The notes: generated from the letters alone by a model not told the origin. DNA of 64,000 nt from Massilia sp. KIM (GCF_002007115.1 NZ_MVAD01000001.1:1426001-1490000); one strand, 5' to 3'; counted from the stretch's first letter, positions 1-9,534 are shown. A program made the numbers and translations.

Positions 1-2562
1 GTCGACCGGATCGGCGTCGGCCGCCAGGGCCAGCGGGTCCGGGGCCGGCCCGACCGCGGCCTCGAGTTCGCGCCGGGCGGCGCCCAGCTTGGCCAGGGCG
101 CCCTTGGCGCTGCCGGGCAGCAGGCCGTCGGGCTTGACCGCGGCCAGCCTGGTCTCGCGCGCGGCGCCCAGCAGCACCGCGCGCAGCGGCGAGTCGAGGC
201 CGGCGAGACCGTTGGCCAGGCGCGCGGCGCTGTCAAGGCTGGGGGCGCGCGCCGGGCGCAGGTCGCCCAGGAAGGCGTCCCAGGCGCGGATGTAGTCGGC
301 GTAGTACAACTGAAGCACGGCGGCGCGGGCCGGCTCCGCCGCCAGCGCGCCGCCCGGTCCCTCGTCCTTGCCCAGCACCCAGTTGTCGCGCGCGATGTCG
401 AGCGCCGCCTTCCAGCTCAACTGGGCGAAGCGGCGGTAGCCGGCCAGGGTGTAGACGCCGTCGACGCCGCGCGCCAGGGGCGCGCCGCTGGCGCGCGCCA
501 GCAGGCCGGAGGCGTCGCGCCCGGTGGCCGCGCTGACGCTGAATTCCGGCAGCCGCTCCTGGGCCAGCTGGCGCTTGACGCGGCTGTAGATGCGCTCCGA
601 GAGCGACATCCCGGACAGGGCCTGGCGCGCCTGCGCCACCAGCGCCGCGTCCAGCTGCACCGCCTCGGCGGCCCCGTCGCCCGGCTCCAGCATGGCTTCC
701 AGGTGGCCGAGCAGCCGCGAACGCTCCGCCTCGCCGGCCGCTCCCAGGCTGCGTTTCCAGTCCAGCTCCACCCAGGCCTGCACCGAAGCCGGGTCGAGGT
801 ACTGGCGCTGGCCCAGCATCAGGTAGACGCGCAGGGTCTCGTACAGCAGGTCCTGGCTGTTGGCGTCGCCGCGCCGCAGCGCCTCCTCCATGCGCGCGAC
901 CACGCGCGGCATGAGGGTGCTGCGCAGCAGGCGGCGATAGGTCGCGATCGCGCCGTCGCCGAGCTTCTCGCCCTGGTGCAGGCTCATGCGGTTGAGCCAG
1001 GGCACATCCCGGCCGCGCTCCGCATAGCCCGCCGGCAGGGCGCGGGCGGCGTCGAGCAAGGGAAGCGTCGCCAGCTCGTCACCCTGACCGGGGGCGGCCG
1101 CGGCCTGGCGCGCCAGGGCCGCGCTGGCGGACCTGGCCCGGTCCACCAGCGCGGCATTGCGCAGGTAGCTCACGCTCAGGGCCGCGCCCAGCGCCACGGC
1201 CAGCAGCGCGCCGCCGGCCAGCAGCGCGCGCTGCGCCAGCACGCGGCGCCGTTCGGCGCGCGGATTCAAGCCGGCCAGGCCGGCCTCGCGGAACACCACC
1301 TCGCGCAGGAGCCGGGTCAGGAAATAGCTGCGCCCCCCTCCGGGCGCGGGCGCGAGCGCGCGCCGGCCCAGGCCGAAGGAGGCGGCGACCGAGGACAGGA
1401 CGCGGTCGATCGGACTGCCCTCCTGGGTGCCGCTGGTGAAGTAGACGCCGCGCAGCAAAGCCGCCTGCTCGAAGCGGTTGACCGAGAACACGGTCTGCAG
1501 GAAGGCGCCGAGCGTGCCCTCGAGCGCCGCGAACTGCTGGGGAAAGCCGTAGATCAGGGCGCGCCGCTGCGGGTCGCGCTCCTGCTGCATGCGCTCCAGC
1601 ACGCGGGCTTGCAACTGGCCTTCGAGCAGGCGGAATTCGCGGACGAAGCCGCCCACGCTAGCCTGGGCCTGGGGGTCCAGCGGGAAGGTCATGCCCCACA
1701 CCTGCGAGCGCTCTTCGCGCCCGAAGTGCTCGAAGAACTCCGCGAAGCCGGCCAGCAGGTCGCTCTTGGTCACCATCACATAGACCGGGAAGACCATGCC
1801 CAGCTGCTCCTGCAGCTCGTGGATGCGGGAGCGCACCGCGCGCGCCTGCGCCTCGCGCGCCGCCTCGCCGTCGCGCAGTAGGTCGGCCACGCTGATCGCG
1901 ACGATGAGGCCGTTGACCGGCCGGCGCGGGCGGTGCTTCTTGAGCAAGGCGAGAAAGCCGGTCCAGGCCCCGCGCTCGGCCTGGGCCTCGCTGTCCTGGG
2001 TGGTGTAGCGCCCGGCGGTATCGAGCAGGACCGCTTCGTCGGTGAACCACCAGTCGCAGTGGCGGGTGCCGCCGACCCCGCCGATGGCTTCCGGCCCCAG
2101 GGACTGGGCTAGCGGGAACTCGAGGCCGGAGCGGGTCAGGGCCGTGGTCTTCCCGCTGCCGGGCGCCCCGACGAAGAGGTACCAGGGCAGCTGGTAGAGG
2201 TATTGACCGCGCATGCGCCAGCCGGGATTGGCCTTGCGCAGCACGTCCATGGCGGCGCGCATGCGCTCGCCCAGCGCCGCCAGCTCGTCCGCCGCCATCG
2301 CCTCGGCCGGGCTGGCGGCCACCTCGGCCATCAGGCCGGCGTTGCGGCGGCGCGCCAACCACAGGCGCAGGCCGAACACGGCGCCGGCGAGTGCGAACAG
2401 GATGCCGATCAGCAGCCAGCGCGACCAGGCGGAGGCGAACGGGGCCCGGCCGCCCAGATCGAGCAGCGGCGCCTCGAACCAGATCAGGAGCGACAACAGC
2501 GCGAGGCCGGCCAGGGTGAGTATCCAGGGCTTGCTCAGCCAATGCAGAAAACCTTGTTTCAT
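1..2562 (-). CDS. tssM: T6SS inner-membrane protein TssM (IcmF family), partial
   Basis: TssM forms the inner-membrane part of the T6SS trans-envelope complex with TssL and TssJ. The open frame has no stop before the window edge, so 854 residues are visible and the C-terminus (probably about 300 residues) is missing. Two hydrophobic segments lie near residues 12-30 and 45-65. A Walker A motif, GAPGSGKTT, lies near residue 132, followed by the DTAGRYTTQD segment typical of IcmF proteins. A third membrane segment near residues 435-460 separates the cytoplasmic NTPase domain from the periplasmic part, as in the family. The ATG at 2562 lies 28 bp after tssL, and tssK-tssL-tssM form one run. Family assignment is secure; the actual C-terminus is unseen. 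Confidence 0.93.
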   Translation of the reverse strand, partial: MKQGFLHWLSKPWILTLAGLALLSLLIWFEAPLLDLGGRAPFASAWSRWLLIGILFALAGAVFGLRLWLARRRNAGLMAEVAASPAEAMAADELAALGERMRAAMDVLRKANPGWRMRGQYLYQLPWYLFVGAPGSGKTTALTRSGLEFPLAQSLGPEAIGGVGGTRHCDWWFTDEAVLLDTAGRYTTQDSEAQAERGAWTGFLALLKKHRPRRPVNGLIVAISVADLLRDGEAAREAQARAVRSRIHELQEQLGMVFPVYVMVTKSDLLAGFAEFFEHFGREERSQVWGMTFPLDPQAQASVGGFVREFRLLEGQLQARVLERMQQERDPQRRALIYGFPQQFAALEGTLGAFLQTVFSVNRFEQAALLRGVYFTSGTQEGSPIDRVLSSVAASFGLGRRALAPAPGGGRSYFLTRLLREVVFREAGLAGLNPRAERRRVLAQRALLAGGALLAVALGAALSVSYLRNAALVDRARSASAALARQAAAAPGQGDELATLPLLDAARALPAGYAERGRDVPWLNRMSLHQGEKLGDGAIATYRRLLRSTLMPRVVARMEEALRRGDANSQDLLYETLRVYLMLGQRQYLDPASVQAWVELDWKRSLGAAGEAERSRLLGHLEAMLEPGDGAAEAVQLDAALVAQARQALSGMSLSERIYSRVKRQLAQERLPEFSVSAATGRDASGLLARASGAPLARGVDGVYTLAGYRRFAQLSWKAALDIARDNWVLGKDEGPGGALAAEPARAAVLQLYYADYIRAWDAFLGDLRPARAPSLDSAARLANGLAGLDSPLRAVLLGAARETRLAAVKPDGLLPGSAKGALAKLGAARRELEAAVGPAPDPLALAADADPVD

Positions 2563-2590
2563 GGGTGCAGGGTGCGAATCGCCGCGCCGG

Positions 2591-3976
2591 TCAGCGCGGC
2601 TGGGGAGGAGTCAGGAGGATGATGTCGACCCGCCGGTTGCGGGCGCGGTTGGCCGGACCGTCATTGGGGGCCAGTGGCTCGGTCTCGCCGCGTCCCTCGC
2701 TGGTGTAGCGCTCGGGCGGGCCGGCGCGCTCGGCCAGCAGGGCCGCCACGTTGCGGGCGCGCGCCTTGGACAGGTCGAAGTTGGAGGGCAGGCGCGCCGA
2801 CAACCTGGGGCGGGTGTCGTCGGTGTGGCCGACCACCACCACCCTGCCCTGCGCCGTGCGCAAGGCGTCGCCGATGCGGCGCAGGGTGGGCAGCAGGCGC
2901 GCCTCGACCTCGTCGCTGCCGGAAGCGAAGCCGCCGTCGCCGCGCAGCGTCACCACCGAGCGCTCGGCGGTCTCGGTGACCGTCACCAGGCCGGCCGCGA
3001 CCTCGGCGGCCAGGAAGCCGCCCAGGCGCGCCGGCCCGGGAGTCGACGGCGCCGGCGGCGCCGGCGGCGGCGTGCGCGCGGGCGGCGCGGCGCGTACCGC
3101 GCCCAGTCCGGCATACACCTGGTCCGACTGGCGGTTGAGCAGCCAGCTATAGGTCATCTGCAGCAGGAGCAGCACCACGCCCGCGCAGATGCCCATCACC
3201 CAGGACGGCCACACCAGCGGCCGCGCCTGGGCCTGCTGCTCGCCGCGCCAGTGCGGGGACAGGTCCTGCTCGCGGGGGCCGCGCTGCTGGGAGATCATGG
3301 CCAGCAGGCGCTCGCGCAGCAGCGCCAGTTGCTCGTGGCCGCGTTCCATCACGCGGTAGCGCCCCTCCAGGCCGAGCGCGAGGCAAAGGTACATCAGCTC
3401 CAGCAGGTCGAGGTTGCGGCGCGGGTCGGCGCTCAGGCGCTGCAGGATCAGGAAGAACTTCTCGCCGCCCCAGGCCTCGTTGTGGAAGGCCACCAGCAGG
3501 CTGCGCCGGTTCCACACGCCGCCGCCCCAGGGGGTGCTGGAGATGGTCTCGTCGATCAGGGTGCACAGGGCATAGCGGGCCGCGGCGATGCTCTCGGTGT
3601 CGATCTGGGCCGCGCGCGCCTCGGCCTCGAAGCGTCGCACGCCTTCGCTCAGCTTGTCGCGCAGGGCCGCGAGATCGGGCGCGGCGCTCAGGGTGCGCAG
3701 CGGCAGCGCCAGGTCGAGCAGCGGGTTGGCGGCGCGCACCAGCGGATTCAGTCCGCTGCCCACCGTGGCGGCCGGCAGCGCGGCCCGCGCAGCCGCGGCC
3801 TGGGCGGCGCGCAACTGCAGGGTCTCCAGCGAAGGCGGGGCCGACGGCGGGATGTCTGCCTGGCGCGCGGGCGGCTCGGCGGCCGCCGGGGCGGCGTGGC
3901 GGCGCCCGCCCGGCGTCGGGATCAGCACCGTGCGGTCCGGGTCCTGCCCGGCGTCGTAGGTATCGTTGGGGTTCAT
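2591..3976 (-). CDS. tssL: T6SS protein TssL (DotU/IcmH family) with OmpA-like C-terminus
   Basis: This 461-residue protein is the TssL partner of TssM in the T6SS membrane complex. After a proline/alanine-rich cytoplasmic leader comes the DotU domain (about residues 70-250), with the family signature around TLIDETISSTPWG and NEAWGGEKFF. A single membrane helix lies near residues 253-278. The C-terminal third is an OmpA/MotB-like peptidoglycan-binding domain, with VVVVGHTDDTR and an NRARNRRVDI end. It is therefore the long 'evolved' form of TssL that anchors itself to the cell wall. It starts 13 bp after the tssK stop, and tssM follows closely, which suggests one transcript. Confidence 0.94.
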   Translation of the reverse strand: MNPNDTYDAGQDPDRTVLIPTPGGRRHAAPAAAEPPARQADIPPSAPPSLETLQLRAAQAAAARAALPAATVGSGLNPLVRAANPLLDLALPLRTLSAAPDLAALRDKLSEGVRRFEAEARAAQIDTESIAAARYALCTLIDETISSTPWGGGVWNRRSLLVAFHNEAWGGEKFFLILQRLSADPRRNLDLLELMYLCLALGLEGRYRVMERGHEQLALLRERLLAMISQQRGPREQDLSPHWRGEQQAQARPLVWPSWVMGICAGVVLLLLQMTYSWLLNRQSDQVYAGLGAVRAAPPARTPPPAPPAPSTPGPARLGGFLAAEVAAGLVTVTETAERSVVTLRGDGGFASGSDEVEARLLPTLRRIGDALRTAQGRVVVVGHTDDTRPRLSARLPSNFDLSKARARNVAALLAERAGPPERYTSEGRGETEPLAPNDGPANRARNRRVDIILLTPPQPR

Positions 3977-3989
3977 GGTGACGGCATCT

Positions 3990-5327
3990 TCATTGATGGT
4001 TGCGGATCGCCCAGAACTGCATCTGCAGGCCGGGGAAGCTCCCCGCCACGTGCATCGCCAGGCCGGCCGAATTCAGCAGCTGCGCCCAGTAGTCGCTGCC
4101 GCGGTCGAGCTCGAAATAGCTGTATCCGGCCAGGAAAGGCAACTGGCGCGGCGCGACCGGGAGCGGGCGCAGGACCACGCCCGGCAACTGCAGGTTGACC
4201 AGGTCGCGGATGGTCTCGACCGAACCGATCTTGACCTGGGGCGGAAAGCCGTTGCGCAGGGCCTCCGGCGGCATCTGGGCGTGCACCGCGAGCACGAAGC
4301 TGGCGGAGCGCAGCAGCGCCGGGTCGGGCATGACGGCGACCCGGATGCCGAACTGGCGCTCTTCCAGCGCGATCGGCACCACGCTCGGGTCCATTACCAC
4401 CGACAGGGAGCGGCGCAGGTCGAGCATCAGGGGCGCGAAGCTGGCGTCCAGGGCGTCGTGGCGGTACACCGGGTAGCGCGGCGCGCGCTTGTCGGGACGG
4501 GTGAAGGTCGCCAGCTCGCCCGCCAGACCGCACAGCGTGCGGTAGAGGTCTTCCGGATGCAGGCTCCTGGTCGCCGCCAGGTGGCTCACCAGCGGCTCGC
4601 TGCGGTTGAGCGCCTGCAGCAGCAGGAAGTCGGCGATCTCGGACGCCCCGCTGGCCTGCGGCTGGGCCAGGCGATTCGCGAGCGCGTCGGCGCGCTGGCG
4701 CAGCAGGCCGTGCAGCTCGTCGAGAAAGGCCGCCAGGGTCGGCGCGGCGTCCAGGGCCAGGCATGGCGGCAGGTAGTCCGGGTCGAGCACCACCTGGCCG
4801 TCGGCGCGCCGCTCGACCACCCGCGCCACGCCGAGGGTCGCGTGGCCGTCCGCCACCTGCTGCTGCAGGGCCAGGCGCAGGCGCAGCTTGCCGATGCCGA
4901 CCACGGCGCTCACGTCCAGCCCATTGCTGTCCCAGGCCTCGATCTCGTCGCTGCGGTGGCGCGCGAAGTTGTCCGGCCCCGGGCGGTCGTCGACCTCGGG
5001 CTGGCCATGGCGGCGCAGCGGCAGGGCCAGGGCCACCACCGCGTCGCGGGCGTCGAGCGGGATCTCGAGCGCGGGCGGCAGGTCCTCGTCGCCGTCCAGG
5101 CCGAACGGGGTGCCGTCGGGCAGGACGCCTTTGATGGCGCGCAGGGCGAGCTTGCCCAGGGCCAGCTGGGCGCGGTCGATCTCGATGTGCGCCAGGCCCC
5201 AGGCATGGGGGCGCAGCGCGCCGACGCGGGCCTCGAGGCGGGTTTCCAGGAAGCGGTCGTGCTGCTGCATGTGCTGCGGCTGCAGCAGCATGCCCTCGGA
5301 CCAGATGACTTTGCTATTCCACGACAT
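3990..5327 (-). CDS. tssK: T6SS baseplate protein TssK
   Basis: TssK (445 aa) is the baseplate subunit that links the T6SS tail to the TssL/TssM membrane complex. The N-terminus carries the hallmark VIWSEGMLLQPQHMQQHDRF segment, which with full-length family similarity makes the call. No enzymatic motif is expected. The start at 5327 follows the FHA gene by 29 bp, and tssL begins 13 bp after its stop. In many clusters the lipoprotein gene tssJ sits just before tssK; here the gap is far too short to hold it. Confidence 0.95.
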   Translation of the reverse strand: MSWNSKVIWSEGMLLQPQHMQQHDRFLETRLEARVGALRPHAWGLAHIEIDRAQLALGKLALRAIKGVLPDGTPFGLDGDEDLPPALEIPLDARDAVVALALPLRRHGQPEVDDRPGPDNFARHRSDEIEAWDSNGLDVSAVVGIGKLRLRLALQQQVADGHATLGVARVVERRADGQVVLDPDYLPPCLALDAAPTLAAFLDELHGLLRQRADALANRLAQPQASGASEIADFLLLQALNRSEPLVSHLAATRSLHPEDLYRTLCGLAGELATFTRPDKRAPRYPVYRHDALDASFAPLMLDLRRSLSVVMDPSVVPIALEERQFGIRVAVMPDPALLRSASFVLAVHAQMPPEALRNGFPPQVKIGSVETIRDLVNLQLPGVVLRPLPVAPRQLPFLAGYSYFELDRGSDYWAQLLNSAGLAMHVAGSFPGLQMQFWAIRNHQ

Positions 5328-5356
5328 GGTGTCTCGCTAAAGAAGGACGATGGGGT

Positions 5357-6763
5357 TCAGGCGCGCTCGCCGCGCATGCGCGCGACCTGCTCTTCGTAGG
5401 CGACCGAGAATTTTTCGCCGAACAGGCGCTGCAGGTCCTCGTCGGCGTCGCGCGCCAGGTCGCCGTACAGCTCGACCAGGCGGTCCCACATGCGCGCCTT
5501 GCGCCGCGCGGGCAGCATGCGCTCGAGCCGGTCCGGGACCGCCAGGCGCTGCTCGATGCGGGCCGGGTCGAAGCGCTGCACCACCGCCGCCAGGGCGGCA
5601 CGCATTCCGGCGATCACCGCCAGCTCATGGGCCTTGAGGTCCTCGAAGGCGGCGTCGATCGCGGCCAGCGCGCCCAGGTAGCCGGGCGCCTCGGCGCCCA
5701 GCATCTGGGCCAGGGCGCCCTCCGGGTCGGGGAAGAACTTGAGCGGATTGTTGGCGCGCGCCGCGATCATGGTCATGTCGATGTGGCTCTCGCGCTTGGT
5801 CAGGGCGCGCGCCATTAGCACGCTCATGGTGCCGCCGGTGGCGGCGCGCAGCATGGCGCCCACCAGGCGCGCCAGTTCCTCGGGCGGACGCTGGCTGCGC
5901 AGTTCGGGCAGACCCAGTCCCTGCAGCAGCGCGCGCAGCACCACCGCGTCGGCGGCGCCGGCCGGCGCGGCGGCAGGCGGGGACGGAGTCGCTTCCGGCG
6001 CCACGGGCGCGGCGACGACCGGCGGTGCGGCCGGCGCGGGCTGCGCCGGGACCGGGACCGGGACTGGGACTGGGGGTGGGGTCGGGACCGGCGCCAGCAG
6101 GCTGGCGAGCGGATCGTAGTCCTCGGGAATCGCCAGGTGGACCGGCGCCAAGGGCATGGCCTGGCGTTCGGGCGGCAGGTGGTCGCTCAGCGATCCCGGC
6201 GCGGCCAACGGCGCCGGCGCCGCCAGCCCCTCCGGCAACAGTCCATAGGGGTCGGCCGGTGGCGCCCCGCCGTCGCGCAGGATGCCGGCCAGGGCCAGGG
6301 CGTCGGCCTGGCTCGCAGGCGGCGCCAGGAAGGGACTCGAGGGCGGCGCCAGCGGCAGGGACGGCGGCGGCGGCGCGATCATGGTCTCGAGGGACTCCGG
6401 CGCGGGCGGCGGCGGGGGCAGCAGCAGCTTCACGTCGAGCTGGTAGTCGCCGATCGTCAGGCGGTCGCCGTCGGCCAGCGCGCGCGTCGCGCCGGCTCCG
6501 AGAGGCTGGCCGTTGACCAGGCTCGGGTTGGCGCCCTGGTCGCTCAACTGGAAGCGCCCGTCGACCAGGGTTACGGCCGCATGAAGGCGCGAGATGTACT
6601 TGCCCGGGTCTTCCAGGGCCAGCAGGTTGGCGGGCGCGCGCCCGATGCTGCCGCCGGCGGCGTCGAAGCGCGCTTCCAGCGGCGCCGGCGGCGGCGCGGC
6701 GCGGTAGCTCAGCACGCGCAGCAGCACGGCGGTGGCGGCGGGCGGGCGTTCCATGTTGCTCAT
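5357..6763 (-). CDS. tagH: FHA-domain T6SS-associated protein (TagH/Fha type)
   Basis: This 468-residue protein has an N-terminal forkhead-associated domain (about residues 10-105). The expected phosphothreonine-pocket residues are present: a GR pair, then SRLHA, then an N in LVNGQPL. A long proline/alanine linker follows (about 110-270), then a TagH-type C-terminal helical domain (about 275-468). FHA proteins of T6SS loci bind Thr-phosphorylated partners and promote assembly, usually with a PpkA kinase and a PppA phosphatase. A PP2C phosphatase is encoded at 19544-20386. The ATG at 6763 was chosen because a GAGAGGA ribosome-binding site precedes it; the open frame runs upstream into vgrG without an FHA-like sequence. 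Confidence 0.88.
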   Translation of the reverse strand: MSNMERPPAATAVLLRVLSYRAAPPPAPLEARFDAAGGSIGRAPANLLALEDPGKYISRLHAAVTLVDGRFQLSDQGANPSLVNGQPLGAGATRALADGDRLTIGDYQLDVKLLLPPPPPAPESLETMIAPPPPSLPLAPPSSPFLAPPASQADALALAGILRDGGAPPADPYGLLPEGLAAPAPLAAPGSLSDHLPPERQAMPLAPVHLAIPEDYDPLASLLAPVPTPPPVPVPVPVPAQPAPAAPPVVAAPVAPEATPSPPAAAPAGAADAVVLRALLQGLGLPELRSQRPPEELARLVGAMLRAATGGTMSVLMARALTKRESHIDMTMIAARANNPLKFFPDPEGALAQMLGAEAPGYLGALAAIDAAFEDLKAHELAVIAGMRAALAAVVQRFDPARIEQRLAVPDRLERMLPARRKARMWDRLVELYGDLARDADEDLQRLFGEKFSVAYEEQVARMRGERA

Positions 6764-6780
6764 GTTCTGGTCCTCTCGGA

Positions 6781-8754
6781 TTACTGTTTGCCGTCGTCCG
6801 CTTCGCGGGCCGGCGCCGGCGGCGTCGGCGGCAGCACCGTCGAGGCCAGCACCATGGCGTTGGCCGCGGTCGAGGCGGAAGGCATGGGAATCGGCATGCT
6901 GGATGCCAGGATGAGCGCCGGCCCGACGGTCAGGAAGCTGGCGCCGGCCTTGAGCGTGATGCTGGCCCCGGCCTCGATCACCACGTTGGTGCCGCCCTTG
7001 ATGTGCAGCGAGGTGGCGGCCTGCAGGCCGGCCCGGCCGGCGCTGGCGAGCACCATCTCCGGGCCCGCCGCCAGCGAGAACCGGCCGCCGGCGCGCTCGT
7101 TGCGGGCGCCGTCCACGTCGAGGTGGCGGTCGCCGGACGTCTTCTCGAAGCTGTCGCCGCGCGTCACGGTGTGGCGGTCGCGCCCCATCCATTCGAGGAA
7201 ATCGCGTCCCACGCGGTGCTCGAGGTCGCGCTGGGCGTGCAGGTAGAACTGCTCGCTTCCCTTCTTGTCCTCGAAACGCAGCTCGTTGTAGCCGCCGCCT
7301 CCGGTGGTGGAATTGCTCTTGATGGTCGAGCGCGTGGCCTGGCCCGGCAGCGCATAGGGCGGCATGTGGTCGGCGTTGTAGACGCTGCCGGTCACCAGCG
7401 GCCGGTCCGGGTCGCCCTCCAGGAAGCTAACGATCACTTCCTGGCCGATGCGCGGCACGAACAGCGCGCCCCAGCGCTTGCCGGCCCAGCCCTGGGCCAC
7501 CCGCACCCAGCACGAGCTGGTCTCGTTCTCGCGCCCTTCCCGGTCCCAGTGGAACTGGACCTTGATGCGGCCATACTTGTCGGTCCAGATCTCCTCGCCG
7601 GCCTTACCGACCACGATCGCGGTCTGCGGACCGTGGACCAGCGGCTTGCGGGTCGCGAGCGGGGCGCGGAAGTCGCGCTGCTTGGGAATCACGCTGAAGC
7701 CGCAGCTCAAGATTGGGGCGGGGTCCACCTGCTTGCCCGGGCTGGTGGCCTGGTAGGGGTCGGCGTTGAGCACATAGTCGGCCTCGATGACAAGGTAGTC
7801 GCCGTTCTGGTCGGCGCGCGGATGTTCGCGCAGCCGCAGCAGCGCCCCCGGAAACAGTCCGCGCGCGCGGGTCTCGCCGCGCACCCTGCCGTAGCTGGTG
7901 TGGGCGGCGTCCAGGCGCACCCGCGCCGCAGCGTCGCCGTCGGCGCGCTCGGTGTAGCCGCCCGGGTAGTCGTACAGCTCATGGCGCGACTCGGCATGGC
8001 CGCGGGTTGCGGCCGCCTTGACCAGCAGGTCGGCGGACGGTTTCTCGAAGTCGAAGTCCCTGAGCGTCTGGACGCCCGGCTCCACCTCGGCGCCCATGTG
8101 CCACTCGTACACCACCTCGCTCTCGCGCATGGCGTGGTCGAGCGCCGGCATGTAGAGCAGCTCGGCGTAGCCCGGCGCCGGCTTGTGGGCCGCGTAGGAG
8201 TCGGCCAGCACCAGGGTGTGGCGCCCGGCCTCGCAGCGGAAGAAATAGTAGATCCCGGCGCGCTCCAGCAGGCGGCTGACGAAGTCGAAATCGGTCTCGC
8301 GGTATTGCACGCAATACGGCAGCGGCTTGTAGCTGCGGCTGATGCCCGAGGTGTCGACGTCCGCGATCGCGTAGGGCGCGAACACCGCCTTGACGATTTC
8401 GGGCACCGCCTTGTCCTGGAAGATGCGGCAATCCGAGGAGCGGGTCAGGAACCACAGCCAGGGCCGCACCGTCGCCTGGTAGCTGCTGTAGCGGCCCTGG
8501 CGGCCGGTCATGACGAAGCGCGTGACCAGGCCGTGGAACCAGCGCTCGCCCCCGCGCGGCAGCTTGACGCTGATCGCGAGCGGGGTCGCCAGCAGCGCGT
8601 CCGGCTGCAGGTCGGCGCGCTCGCTGTACAGGTCGAGATGGTATTCGCTCAGCCGGGACAGGCCTTCGCTGCCGCGCATGTGGCGCAGCAGGAGCACGTC
8701 GGGGCCGAGGGCGCTGCGCACCGCGAGGTCGCGCCGGTTCTGTGTGGTGTTCAT
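6781..8754 (-). CDS. vgrG: T6SS spike protein VgrG (TssI)
   Basis: VgrG (657 aa) forms the trimeric spike at the tip of the Hcp tube. The N-terminal gp27-like part begins near residue 10. The central gp5-like OB region contains KYGRIKVQFHWDREG and the WAGKRWGALFVPRIGQEV motif near residues 390-430. A DUF2345-type beta-helix follows. The end is a short Pro/Ala-rich tail, with no extra toxin domain, so this spike probably carries its cargo non-covalently. It begins 3 bp after the preceding 240-codon gene, which points to translational coupling and marks that gene as likely cargo or an adaptor. Confidence 0.95.
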   Translation of the reverse strand: MNTTQNRRDLAVRSALGPDVLLLRHMRGSEGLSRLSEYHLDLYSERADLQPDALLATPLAISVKLPRGGERWFHGLVTRFVMTGRQGRYSSYQATVRPWLWFLTRSSDCRIFQDKAVPEIVKAVFAPYAIADVDTSGISRSYKPLPYCVQYRETDFDFVSRLLERAGIYYFFRCEAGRHTLVLADSYAAHKPAPGYAELLYMPALDHAMRESEVVYEWHMGAEVEPGVQTLRDFDFEKPSADLLVKAAATRGHAESRHELYDYPGGYTERADGDAAARVRLDAAHTSYGRVRGETRARGLFPGALLRLREHPRADQNGDYLVIEADYVLNADPYQATSPGKQVDPAPILSCGFSVIPKQRDFRAPLATRKPLVHGPQTAIVVGKAGEEIWTDKYGRIKVQFHWDREGRENETSSCWVRVAQGWAGKRWGALFVPRIGQEVIVSFLEGDPDRPLVTGSVYNADHMPPYALPGQATRSTIKSNSTTGGGGYNELRFEDKKGSEQFYLHAQRDLEHRVGRDFLEWMGRDRHTVTRGDSFEKTSGDRHLDVDGARNERAGGRFSLAAGPEMVLASAGRAGLQAATSLHIKGGTNVVIEAGASITLKAGASFLTVGPALILASSMPIPMPSASTAANAMVLASTVLPPTPPAPAREADDGKQ

Positions 8755-8757
8755 GGC

Positions 8758-9480
8758 TTATCCCAGTTTCACGCCCGGGGTGAGCTGCTTGACGTCGAGG
8801 ATCTGCTGGGCCGAGCCCTTCCAGTCGGTGTACTGAATCCAGAAGGTCCAGAGGCCGCCGCGGCGCCAGCCGAACACATTGACGTAGGGATCGGCGTGCT
8901 TGGCCTTGCGGTCGAAGCGCGCCGCCAGCCCGGCATTGGACTTGCCGTTGTAGTGTTCCTTGGTCATGACGCCGAGGTTGCCGACCCCGGCATAGTCCGC
9001 GCGCGCCTCGGCGATCATGCGGGATGCGGGCAGGGTTCTGGTCCCCTTCGCGTCCATCAGGTTGTAATGGCTGAAACGCGCGGTTCCGTCGGCCTGGGCG
9101 GAATAGGCAGCGCTGCAACCGTCCATTTTCGGCGTCAGCATGATCTCGACGTCGCCGTCCGCAGGAAGCGCAGCCTGTGACTTGCCGCGCGGGACGTAGC
9201 CGCTCCAGATGGCGCGGAAGCGTTCTCCACGCGCGAGACGGTCGGCGCCGATCAACTGGGCGTCGGCCCAGCGGATCTCGTACACCCCGGCGTCCGCCTT
9301 ACGGATCGACATGCCGAGGAAGACGCCGCCACGCGTGCGCGCACTGGCGTCGCGCACCGGGATCAGGACGAAGTCGAAGACGCCCCCGCCGGCCTGCGCG
9401 GGGCGTTCGCCGACATAGGTGACGATGTTATTGCGCAGGAACGCGGGAGGGTCGCGCAGGAACTCCGATAAAGCGGGCAT
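8758..9480 (-). CDS. Putative T6SS effector, CNF/BLF1-like deamidase candidate
   Basis: This 240-residue protein belongs to no family I can name with certainty. It has no signal peptide or membrane helix. Its only cysteine, C122, lies in KMDGC after a beta-strand-like stretch, and H138 follows in SHYNL, a 16-residue spacing. Glutamine deamidases of the CNF1, BLF1 and CheD type use a Cys-His pair with similar spacing, often in an SGC...H layout. Because the gene sits immediately before vgrG and behind its own promoter-like element, a secreted effector is the most attractive reading. No immunity-sized gene lies beside it, which would suit a target in eukaryotes. An adaptor or structural role is the alternative. 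The function is inference only. Confidence 0.5.
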   Translation of the reverse strand: MPALSEFLRDPPAFLRNNIVTYVGERPAQAGGGVFDFVLIPVRDASARTRGGVFLGMSIRKADAGVYEIRWADAQLIGADRLARGERFRAIWSGYVPRGKSQAALPADGDVEIMLTPKMDGCSAAYSAQADGTARFSHYNLMDAKGTRTLPASRMIAEARADYAGVGNLGVMTKEHYNGKSNAGLAARFDRKAKHADPYVNVFGWRRGGLWTFWIQYTDWKGSAQQILDVKQLTPGVKLG

Positions 9481-9534
9481 GTGTGTCCTTCGATAAGTCA
9501 GATGGCGGGTGCGTGCACCGGCCTAGGCGAGAGC

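Noticed and set aside
703..1881. 392-codon plus-strand frame at the left edge
   Set aside because: It lies opposite tssM, whose motifs (Walker A, membrane helices) are clear on the minus strand.
4555..4561. TGCATCC word inside tssK as another ECF promoter
   Set aside because: The bases 16 positions downstream do not match CGTAWST, and it lies inside a coding region without a following gene start.
6764..7192. N-terminal extension of the FHA gene
   Set aside because: The extension overlaps vgrG and is Arg/Gly-rich shadow sequence; the ATG at 6763 has a good ribosome-binding site.
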